A stretch of 7,186 bases of DNA from Coriobacteriales bacterium. Its GTDB lineage: Bacteria > Actinomycetota > Coriobacteriia > Coriobacteriales > UBA8131. Positions 1-5,452 of this stretch are shown here, piece by piece. Below the pieces are notes generated by a model, which saw nothing but the letters and a program-made list of their open reading frames with translations, did no database searches and had not been told where the DNA came from. The first letter of the stretch is position 1; each line of letters begins with the position of its first letter. The position numbers and the translations under genes are program-made. The DNA lies in assembly GCA_031272005.1 (NCBI GenBank), contig JAISUQ010000083.1:1-7186 (forward strand), read 5' to 3'.

Positions 1-1
1 A

Positions 2-463
2 GAGCAGCGTGGTGTGGGCGGCACGAGTGGCGCGGCGCTGTTCTTTATCGTAGCCGCCATCTGCGCTCTGGTGGTGCGCCCGATATTCGGGCGCTGGGCT
101 GATGTGCGCGGCTATGTGCAGCCGGTGGTTTGCTGCTTTTTATGCCTGGGTACCGGTATGGCGGTGCTCGGCTTTACCTACAATCTACCTATGTTGGTGA
201 TTGGCGCCATCCTGCAGGGAACCGGCTACAGCGCCAGCTTCTCGCTGTTTCTGGCCCTGGCGCCGTTGAAGGTGGAGCCCAACCGCCGGGGCAGCGCCAT
301 CGCTACGGCCATGGTCGGCTTCGACCTCGGTTCGGGCCTGGCAGCCGTAGCCTCCGGGATGATTGCCGCGGCTGTTGGCTACACGGCGATCTTCCTGCTG
401 GGAGCGCTGCTGGCCTTCTCCGCCATAGTGGTCTATCTGCTGCGCCAGCGCAACAAGCCTTGA
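2..463 (+). CDS. MFS transporter, C-terminal part (5' end outside window)
   Basis: The frame is open from the left edge and ends at TGA 461-463, giving about 153 residues. This is the second half of a 12-helix major facilitator permease, an inner-membrane secondary transporter. Hydrophobic stretches fit about five membrane helices. Between the first two lies RPIFGRWADVRG, which matches the MFS motif-A signature (G-R-x-x-D-x-x-G type) as it recurs in the loop between helices 8 and 9. The next segments (CCFLCLGTGMAVLGF, LPMLVIGAILQGTGYSASF, the glycine/alanine-rich GLAAVASGMIAAAVGY and FLLGALLAFSAIVVYLL) fit helices 9-12. The chain ends in a short basic tail (RQRNKP), usual for the cytoplasmic C-terminus. 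Substrate cannot be read from this half; drug efflux or sugar/organic-acid export subfamilies are all possible. No link to the downstream valS is evident: a gap of 385 bases and a possible hairpin intervene. Confidence 0.88.
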   Translation, partial: EQRGVGGTSGAALFFIVAAICALVVRPIFGRWADVRGYVQPVVCCFLCLGTGMAVLGFTYNLPMLVIGAILQGTGYSASFSLFLALAPLKVEPNRRGSAIATAMVGFDLGSGLAAVASGMIAAAVGYTAIFLLGALLAFSAIVVYLLRQRNKP

Positions 464-505
464 AATGCTGATCATGTCGCCGCACCTGTAGTCATGCCGT
501 ATTCC

Positions 506-541
506 TCCCCACAGAAACTACCGAAGAGCTGTCACAGGGGA
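506..541. terminator. Terminator-like bulged hairpin between convergent reading frames
   Basis: TCCCCACAG (506-514) can pair with CTGT (529-532) plus GGGGA (537-541), making a nine-pair stem with a four-base bulge (CACA, 533-536) and a 14-base loop. It lies between the stop of the MFS gene (463) and the stop of the reverse-strand small frame (549-551), where a shared terminator would be expected. Neither strand shows a T-run after the stem, so it does not meet the standard for an intrinsic terminator. It may be chance pairing. Confidence 0.22.
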
Positions 542-548
542 GAATGGC

Positions 549-700
549 TCAATTGCTGCTACCCACATAGGGGTTGACGTTGACCAGCGGGTCGAAGGCG
601 GAGTAGACGCAGTCGGCGCCGAACAGCGCGGCGCAGGCTGTGGTGTCTGCAGCTGCGACGCCAGCGTCTTTGGGTGCCGATCACTGTTCGCGTTGGTCAT
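549..700 (-). pseudogene. Possible small reverse-strand gene with an internal frame change (unrecognised)
   Basis: On the reverse strand an ATG (700-698) follows a purine-rich GGGAGAGGGA ribosome binding site. The first 18 codons (MTNANSDRHPKTLASQLQ) have G/C-ending codons almost throughout. After about position 647 that frame loses the bias and runs on to position 518 as a low-complexity P/S/T-rich tail. The frame reached by a -1 shift then takes over with almost perfect G/C third positions: it reads ADTTACAALF, then GADCVYSAFDPLVNVNPYV, and stops at TGA 551-549. Joined, the product would be about 50 residues. The second frame taken alone is closed by a stop at 683-681 and has no start codon. 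This suggests a small gene broken by an indel, a sequencing or assembly error near the CTGCAGCTGC stretch (647-656), or the end fragment of a lost larger gene. I do not recognise the family, and no slippery heptamer is visible to argue for programmed shifting. Confidence 0.3.
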
Positions 701-730
701 TCCCTCTCCCAATCCATACCCGCCAACACC

Positions 731-763
731 AGTATAGCCCAGATGCCGGTCATATCCCATATG
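731..763 (-). promoter_or_regulatory. Candidate reverse-strand promoter with a CATAT dyad
   Basis: Read on the reverse strand, TATACT (736-731) is a near-consensus -10 box ending about 30 bases upstream of the ATG at 700-698, a sensible spacing for a short leader. The -35 position (759-754, TGGGAT) is poor. It is overlapped by the dyad CATATCCCATATG (751-763; five-base arms, three-base centre), which could be an operator that compensates for or controls the weak promoter. This is inference only. Confidence 0.2.
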
Positions 764-848
764 CTGTGATACCATGGCTGGATACGGTTTTTCTGGAGAA
801 TAGTGGATAATAGACGAGCCCTGCAAACTGCTAAGGAGTTGCCCAACT

Positions 849-3563
849 ATGCCTGAGTTGTCCAAGAACTATGAGCCTTCAACGCTGGAGTCGACGCTGT
901 TCGAAAGCTGGCAGGCCGCCGGTTACTTCCAGCGCGATGCTGCCGGCTTTGCCGATGCGCAGCTGCCGCCCTACACCATCGTCATCCCGCCGCCCAACGT
1001 TACCGGGATGCTGCATATGGGCCATGCCCTGAACAACACCCTGCAGGACATCCTGACCCGCCGCGCCCGGATGCAGGGGCGCCCGACCCGCTGGGTGGTC
1101 GGCACCGATCATGCCGGCATCGCCACTCAGAACAAGGTGGAGCAGAAGCTGGCCGGCGAGGGCCAGACCCGCTTTGACCTCGGCCGCGAAGCCTTTGTCG
1201 AGGCCTGCTGGGACTGGCGGCGGGAATACGGCTCGACCATCATCAGCCAACTCAAGGCGATGGGTTGCTCCTGCGACTTCTCCGCCGAGCAGTTCACCAT
1301 GGATCCCAACTATGCCGAGGCCATCCGCAAGGTCTTCGTCGATTGGTACCGGGCCGGGCTGGTCTATCGCGGTCTGCGGATAATCAACTGGTGCCCGCGC
1401 TGCACCACCGCCCTGGCCGATGACGAGGTGGAGCATGCCGATGTGGCCGCCCATCTCTGGCACCTGCGTTATCCGCTGGTTGAGCCGGTGGGCGGGGTGG
1501 AATACATCGTGGTGGCCACCACCCGCCCGGAGACCATGCTGGGTGACACCGGTGTGGCCGTCAACCCAGCCGACGAGCGCTATGCCGCCCTGGTGGCCGC
1601 CGGCGCCAAGGTGCGCCTGCCGCTGGTGGGGCGGGAGATTCCGATATTTGCCGACGATTACGTGGATGCCAGCTTTGGCTCCGGCGCTGTGAAGGTCACG
1701 CCGGCGCACGATCCCAATGACTTTGAGATGGGTCTGCGCCACGACCTGGAGCAGATCAACATCTTCACCGAGGAGGCCGTGGTCAACACCAACGGTGGCG
1801 CCTTTGCCGGCCAGACCCGCGAGCAGGCCCGCGAGTCGGTGCTGGCCGCGCTGGAAGAGCAGGGTTACCTGGATCACATCGAGGAGCACAACCATTCCGT
1901 GGGGCACTGTTACCGCTGCGATACCGTCATCGAACCCTGGGCCTCTGAGCAGTGGTTCGTAGCCATGCGGCAGCTGGCCGAACCGGCCATCGCCGCCGTG
2001 CGTGACGGTCGGGTGGTCTTCCATCCCAGGCGTTGGGAGAATGTCTACTTCAACTGGATGGAGAATATCCGCGACTGGTGCATCTCCCGCCAGCTGTGGT
2101 GGGGGCACCGCATCCCGGTGTATTACTGCGACAGCTGTGGCTGGAGCGACGCTGCCAGCGAGGACGTGACGGTCTGCCCGCAGTGCGGTGCTGCTGTGCG
2201 TCAGGATGAGGACGTCCTGGACACCTGGTTCTCCTCCCAACTCTGGCCCTTCGCCACCCAGGGTTGGCCCCAGGATTGTGGCGACCTCAAGGCCAATTAT
2301 CCCACCCAGGTGCTCTCCACCGCCCGCGACATCATCTTCCTCTGGGTGGCGCGGATGGTGATGAGCTCGATGTACTTCCTTGATGGCCAGGTGCCCTTTG
2401 AGGACGTCATCATCCATCCTACGGTACTGGACAAGCATGGCAACATCATGAGCAAATCGCGCGGCAACGGCATCGACCCGATGGAGCTGATCCGCGACTT
2501 CGGCGCCGACGCCATGCGCTTCGGCCTGGCCATCCAGGTTACCGGAACCCAGGACATGAAGTTCGACCGGGAGAAGCTGAAGGTCTATCGCAACTTCGCC
2601 ACCAAGATCTGGAACGCCGCGCGCTACGTGCTGATGAATGTGGAGGATGGCGACTGGCAGCGATACGGCAGCTCTGGCGGGCTTGGTGATACGGGGGAGA
2701 AAGTCGCCCCGCTGGCCGCCACCGATGCTGATCGCTGGATTCTCTCCCGCCTGGCCCGTCTGGTGGCTGCGCTGGAGGAGGACTTCTCCGCCTACGACTT
2801 CGGTGCCGCTGCCCGGGCGCTGTACGCCTTCTTCTGGAACGAATACTGCGACTGGTACATCGAGTTCTCCAAGGGCCAGCTGGCGCTGGGGGGGCAGGCG
2901 CGCATTGCCGCCCAGCGCAACCTGGTGTTCGTGTTGGATTGCGCCCTGCGGCTGCTGCACCCGATGATGCCCTACATCACCGAGGCTATCTGGCAGGAGC
3001 TGCCGCATGGCGACTGCCGGCCTTCCCTGATGGTCGCGGCCTGGCCCGCGCCCGCTGATTTCGCCCAGTATATCGACCCGGCCGCTGAGCAGACGGTCGA
3101 TGGCCTCTGCGCGGTGGTCAGCGCCGTGCGCGCCGTCCGGGCCCGCTACGGCATCTCGCCCAAGCAGGAGCTGGACGTGGTGGTGCGCACCTCTGGGGAG
3201 GATGCCGCCGCCACCGCTGCCGCCCTGCTGGCACAGGAGCCGCAGCTGGCCGGCCTGGCCCGCACTGCCAGCTTCAACGCCGCGCCGGATGCCGCCAAGC
3301 CGGAACAATCCTCAGTGACCATTGAGCAGGGCCTGGAGATCTACATCGTGCTGGAGGGCCTGGTGGACTTCGCCGCCGAGCGCACCCGCCTGCAAAAGGA
3401 GCGCGAGAAGAAGCAGGGCGAGCTGGACAAGCTGTCCCGCAAGCTGGCCAACGAGGGCTTTTTGGCCAAGGCCGCCGTCGATGTGGTGGAGAAGGCCCGG
3501 GCCGACGCTGACGCGCTGGCATCCGAGCTGGCCCAGATCGACGAGCAATTGGCTTCGCTGTGA
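849..3563 (+). CDS. valS: Valyl-tRNA synthetase
   Basis: This cytoplasmic class Ia enzyme joins L-valine to tRNA-Val using ATP and edits mischarged threonine. The 904 residues are normal for bacterial ValRS (about 860-950). The PPPNVTG box leads into the HIGH motif, HMGH at 56-59. The CP1 editing domain shows TTRPET at 224-229 and HDPNDFE at 287-293. Two zinc sites are indicated by CxxC pairs: 182-185 with 354-357, and 427-430 with 443-446, as in Thermus- and Gram-positive-type ValRS. DVLDTWFSS at 455-463 is class-typical. The KMSKS loop reads IMSKS (533-537): the catalytic second lysine is kept but the first is isoleucine. An anticodon-binding helical domain follows (about 620-790), and a heptad-rich C-terminal coiled-coil arm (about 838-904) ends the protein. 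The start is supported by AAGGAG at 833-838, ten bases before ATG. The stop overlaps folC. No T-box precedes it. Confidence 0.98.
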   Translation: MPELSKNYEPSTLESTLFESWQAAGYFQRDAAGFADAQLPPYTIVIPPPNVTGMLHMGHALNNTLQDILTRRARMQGRPTRWVVGTDHAGIATQNKVEQKLAGEGQTRFDLGREAFVEACWDWRREYGSTIISQLKAMGCSCDFSAEQFTMDPNYAEAIRKVFVDWYRAGLVYRGLRIINWCPRCTTALADDEVEHADVAAHLWHLRYPLVEPVGGVEYIVVATTRPETMLGDTGVAVNPADERYAALVAAGAKVRLPLVGREIPIFADDYVDASFGSGAVKVTPAHDPNDFEMGLRHDLEQINIFTEEAVVNTNGGAFAGQTREQARESVLAALEEQGYLDHIEEHNHSVGHCYRCDTVIEPWASEQWFVAMRQLAEPAIAAVRDGRVVFHPRRWENVYFNWMENIRDWCISRQLWWGHRIPVYYCDSCGWSDAASEDVTVCPQCGAAVRQDEDVLDTWFSSQLWPFATQGWPQDCGDLKANYPTQVLSTARDIIFLWVARMVMSSMYFLDGQVPFEDVIIHPTVLDKHGNIMSKSRGNGIDPMELIRDFGADAMRFGLAIQVTGTQDMKFDREKLKVYRNFATKIWNAARYVLMNVEDGDWQRYGSSGGLGDTGEKVAPLAATDADRWILSRLARLVAALEEDFSAYDFGAAARALYAFFWNEYCDWYIEFSKGQLALGGQARIAAQRNLVFVLDCALRLLHPMMPYITEAIWQELPHGDCRPSLMVAAWPAPADFAQYIDPAAEQTVDGLCAVVSAVRAVRARYGISPKQELDVVVRTSGEDAAATAAALLAQEPQLAGLARTASFNAAPDAAKPEQSSVTIEQGLEIYIVLEGLVDFAAERTRLQKEREKKQGELDKLSRKLANEGFLAKAAVDVVEKARADADALASELAQIDEQLASL

Positions 3564-4876
3564 GCCAGCCCGAGCATCCGGCTGAGTATCAACCCGAGCA
3601 GTCGGCCGGGGGCCAGGGCGAGCAACCGGCCGAGGGCCAGGGCGAGCAGCCAGCTGAGTATCAGCAGGCACTGGAAATCCTCCATGACGCTCTGACCTTC
3701 GGTATCGACCCTTCGCTGGAGCCGATTACCCGGCTTAGCGCTGCCCTGGGCAACCCGCAGCAGCAGTATCGCTGCATACAAATTGCTGGTACAAATGGCA
3801 AATCTTCGACCTCGCGCTTTGTTGCTGCCCTGCTGCAGGCCCACGGCTTCAAAGTGGGGCTCTATACCTCCCCGGAGCTAGTGTACTATGAAGAGCGCAT
3901 GGAGATTGATGGCCGTCCAGCGGGGCGTGCGGATTTTGCCCGGGCTATCCTTCGGGCGCACGACGCCTGGCAGCCGCCGCCGCCCATCACCGAATTCGAA
4001 CTGCTCACCGCCGCTGCGCTCTGGTTGTTTGCGCAGCAGCAGGTGGATTGGGCGGTGCTGGAATGCGGCCTCGGTGGCCGGTGGGACGCCACCAGCGTCG
4101 TTACTCCGGAGGTAGCAGTAGTTACCGGCGTCGACCTGGATCACACCCACATCCTCGGCGACACCATCGAGCAGATTGCAGCGGAGAAGGCCGCCATCAT
4201 CAAGCCCGGCGGCATCGCCGTGCTCGGGCCGGGTATTGCCCCGGCACGCCAGGTCTTCCTGCAACGCTGCGCCGAAGTGGGCGTGCAACCGCTGATGGTG
4301 GGGGAGGCCGACCTGGACGGTTTGTCGCAGAAGCTGGCCGGCAGTCGCTTCCCAGCCTATCAGCTGCCCAACATCGCCACGGCGCTGGTGGCTGCTGAGG
4401 CCGCCTTGGGCCAGCCGCTGGATACCCGGGCCGCCAAGGCAGCCTTTGCCACCGTGCGTACGCCCGGGCGCTTCGAGCTTCTCCGCACCACACCGCCGCT
4501 GCTGATTGATGCCGCCCACAATCCGCAGTCGGCCCAGGTGCTGGCCGAGGCCCTGTTGGCGCCCAACTGCCCGCTGCCGTTGGACACCCTGCTGCTGGCG
4601 GTGCTGGCCGACAAGGACGCCACTGGCATCATCGCCGCCCTGGCGCCGCTCTTCAAGCATCTGGCCGTGACCCAAACCGCCTCGCCCCGTGCCATCCCGG
4701 CTGCCGAGCTGGCCACGCTGGTCGCCAACACCTGCGGCCGTGAACCCGAAGTCTTCGCCAATGTAGCCGCCGCCCTGACCACCCTCACCGCCCGCCAGTC
4801 CCCCACAGTAGCCACCGGCTCCATAACCCTGGCTGGTGCAGCGTCTGCGCACGTCTGCGCACTTTACGCCCCATAA
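3560..4876 (+). CDS. folC: Folylpolyglutamate synthase / dihydrofolate synthase
   Basis: This cytoplasmic Mur-ligase-fold enzyme adds glutamate to folates (and, in bifunctional members, to dihydropteroate) using ATP, which keeps one-carbon cofactors in the cell. The start is GTG at 3560, sharing bases with the valS TGA (GTGA overlap). No convincing Shine-Dalgarno precedes it, so translation is probably coupled to valS. The family homology begins near Y34 (YQQALEILHDAL). The P-loop is GTNGKSST at 77-84. E168-T178 (ECGLGGRWDAT) matches the family's E-x-G-L-G-G-R-x-D-A-T box. DHTHILGDT (194-202) and AAEKAAII carry the Mg-binding His region and the lysine (K210) that is carbamylated in studied FolC proteins. 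The C-terminal domain shows PGRFELL and DAAHNP (317-322). The length of 438 is slightly above typical, because residues 1-33 are a repeat-encoded extension. Whether it has both activities cannot be told from sequence. Confidence 0.96.
   Translation: MSQPEHPAEYQPEQSAGGQGEQPAEGQGEQPAEYQQALEILHDALTFGIDPSLEPITRLSAALGNPQQQYRCIQIAGTNGKSSTSRFVAALLQAHGFKVGLYTSPELVYYEERMEIDGRPAGRADFARAILRAHDAWQPPPPITEFELLTAAALWLFAQQQVDWAVLECGLGGRWDATSVVTPEVAVVTGVDLDHTHILGDTIEQIAAEKAAIIKPGGIAVLGPGIAPARQVFLQRCAEVGVQPLMVGEADLDGLSQKLAGSRFPAYQLPNIATALVAAEAALGQPLDTRAAKAAFATVRTPGRFELLRTTPPLLIDAAHNPQSAQVLAEALLAPNCPLPLDTLLLAVLADKDATGIIAALAPLFKHLAVTQTASPRAIPAAELATLVANTCGREPEVFANVAAALTTLTARQSPTVATGSITLAGAASAHVCALYAP
3578..3664 (+). 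repeat. 24-bp in-frame tandem repeat (octapeptide) at the folC 5' end
   Basis: There are three full units and one partial unit: 3578-3601 (PAEYQPEQ), 3602-3625 (SAGGQGEQ), 3626-3649 (PAEGQGEQ) and 3650-3664 (PAEYQ). Units two and three share GGCCAGGGCGAGCA exactly. The first and last units share GCTGAGTATCA, 72 bases (three units) apart. Each full unit ends in Glu-Gln. The unit resembles the natural start of the FolC first helix (PAEYQQAL), so the extension probably grew by slippage duplication of that start. Confidence 0.8.
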
Positions 4877-4878
4877 TG

Positions 4879-4919
4879 TTTTACTTCTGGTAAAATAGTC
4901 AAGTTTGTGGGATAAACTT
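4879..4919 (+). promoter_or_regulatory. Promoter region with two short inverted repeats upstream of the zinc-ribbon gene
   Basis: TTTTAC (4879-4884) and GTAAAA (4890-4895) form a perfect six-base dyad around TTCTG. AAGTTT (4901-4906) and AAACTT (4914-4919) form a second around GTGGGAT. Inside the first dyad lies TGGTAAAAT (4888-4896), an extended -10 element (TGn followed by TAAAAT) that can work without a good -35, which is missing here. The A/T-rich patch contrasts with the GC-rich surroundings. The first dyad could be an operator, and the second would lie in the mRNA leader. The region starts two bases after the folC stop, so the first dyad might instead help end folC transcripts, but it is not GC-rich and has no T-run. 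Confidence 0.4.
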
Positions 4920-4942
4920 ACCAGGGAAGCAAAGGACGCCTG

Positions 4943-5383
4943 ATGTCTGAACAGATTGTCGATATTCTCCAGCAGCTGATTAGCCCGGAGGTCAAAGCCT
5001 TTTTAATGGGCATTGTGGCCATCATCGCCATCTTCTACCTGATCTCCATCATCTGGGTCATCCGCGACTCCTACCTGCGCGGGGCCAACCCCATCATCTG
5101 GGGCATCATCGCCTTGATCCCCTTCGTCGGCGCTTTTGCCTATTCGATGTTGCGGCCGCCGATGCTGCTCTCCGACCGCGATGAGCAGGACCTGGATTTC
5201 ACGCTCAAACAGCGTGAACTGATGAAATATGGAGAATGCGGGAAGTGCGGGTACCCGGTGGAGCGGGAATACCTGATGTGCCCCCGCTGCGGTACACAAC
5301 TCAAGAACGAGTGTCGCAGCTGCGGCAAGGCGCTCAATCCCGACTGGAAGGTCTGCCCGTACTGCTGCACGCCGGTGCGGTAG
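4943..5383 (+). CDS. Small membrane protein with a C-terminal double zinc ribbon
   Basis: The protein has 146 residues. After a short polar start come two strongly hydrophobic segments, about 19-41 (isoleucine-rich) and 50-68, joined by a short basic loop (RDSYLRGAN), as in PLD-nuclease-N/phage-shock-like or other small anchored proteins. A charged linker (about 78-95) follows. The tail has cysteine pairs at 99/102, 113/116, 124/127 and 138/141, a double zinc ribbon able to hold two zinc ions, plus an extra C142. The basic residues flanking the helices favour a cytoplasmic ribbon (inference). The ribosome binding site AAAGGA (4931-4936) lies six bases before ATG. Zinc-ribbon tails of this kind usually mediate protein or nucleic-acid contacts; no catalytic motif is seen and I assign no function. 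It probably has its own promoter (4879-4919) and reads into thrS 69 bases on, which may tie its expression to ThrRS. Confidence 0.9.
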   Translation: MSEQIVDILQQLISPEVKAFLMGIVAIIAIFYLISIIWVIRDSYLRGANPIIWGIIALIPFVGAFAYSMLRPPMLLSDRDEQDLDFTLKQRELMKYGECGKCGYPVEREYLMCPRCGTQLKNECRSCGKALNPDWKVCPYCCTPVR

Positions 5384-5399
5384 GGCAGGCCTGGATAGA

Positions 5400-5441
5400 C
5401 CGCGAATCGTAGACCACAAATCGCAAACCGCAATTCGTAAA
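5400..5441. repeat. Three imperfect 14-bp tandem repeats in the thrS leader
   Basis: The units are CCGCGAATCGTAGA (5400-5413), CCACAAATCGCAAA (5414-5427) and CCGCAATTCGTAAA (5428-5441), followed by a partial TCG. The shared pattern is CCrCrAwTCGyAra. The array fills most of the 69 bases between the zinc-ribbon gene and thrS and ends just before the thrS ribosome binding site. Degenerate AATCG/CGCAAA strings like this resemble dispersed intergenic repeats seen in other bacterial genomes; identity with any named family is not established here. Confidence 0.6.
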
Positions 5442-5443
5442 TC

Positions 5444-5448
5444 GAGGG
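5444..5448 (+). promoter_or_regulatory. Ribosome binding site that decides the thrS start
   Basis: GAGGG at 5444-5448 lies one base before the ATG at 5450 and four bases before the ATG at 5453. The second spacing is workable and the first is too tight, so 5453 is preferred; the two starts differ by one methionine. Confidence 0.5.
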
Positions 5449-5452
5449 CATG

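Larger units (their letters stand above)
464..848. other. 385-base intergenic region between the MFS gene and valS
   Basis: This stretch carries no full-length gene. From left to right it holds a bulged hairpin (506-541), the remnant or frameshifted small reverse-strand gene (549-700), a reverse-strand TATACT box (731-736), a 13-bp dyad (751-763), a candidate forward -10 box GATAAT at 806-811 without a recognisable -35 partner, and the valS ribosome binding site AAGGAG (833-838). A conserved T-box core (AGGGTGG followed by ACCGCG) was looked for as a valS leader and is absent. Confidence 0.6.

Noticed and set aside
571..605. TTGACG/TTGACC as a forward -35 box
   Set aside because: No acceptable -10 hexamer lies 16-18 bases downstream. 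The bases are better explained as the complement of the reverse-strand coding frame (the VNVNP region).
464..848. T-box riboswitch leader for valS
   Set aside because: The conserved AGGGTGG/ACCGCG core and an antiterminator-terminator pair are not present, nor in the gap before thrS.
518..865. The full 115-residue reverse-strand frame as one gene
   Set aside because: It begins inside valS, overlaps the valS leader, and its second half lacks codon bias. Only the section from the ATG at 700 to about 647 has coding character, and the signal then moves to another frame.
879..3308. An 809-residue open frame on the reverse strand opposite valS
   Set aside because: It mirrors the G/C-biased codons of valS, which suppress stop codons in the opposite frame. 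Its translation is repetitive and Gly/His/Val-rich with no recognisable domain, while the forward strand encodes an unmistakable ValRS.
3600..3664. CRISPR-like array
   Set aside because: The 24-bp units are directly adjacent with no spacers, in frame, and encode an octapeptide, so this is a coding tandem repeat.
3878..4852. A 324-residue reverse-strand frame opposite folC
   Set aside because: This is the same shadow effect. Its Gly/Arg/Gln-rich translation has no family features, and FolC motifs cover the forward strand throughout.
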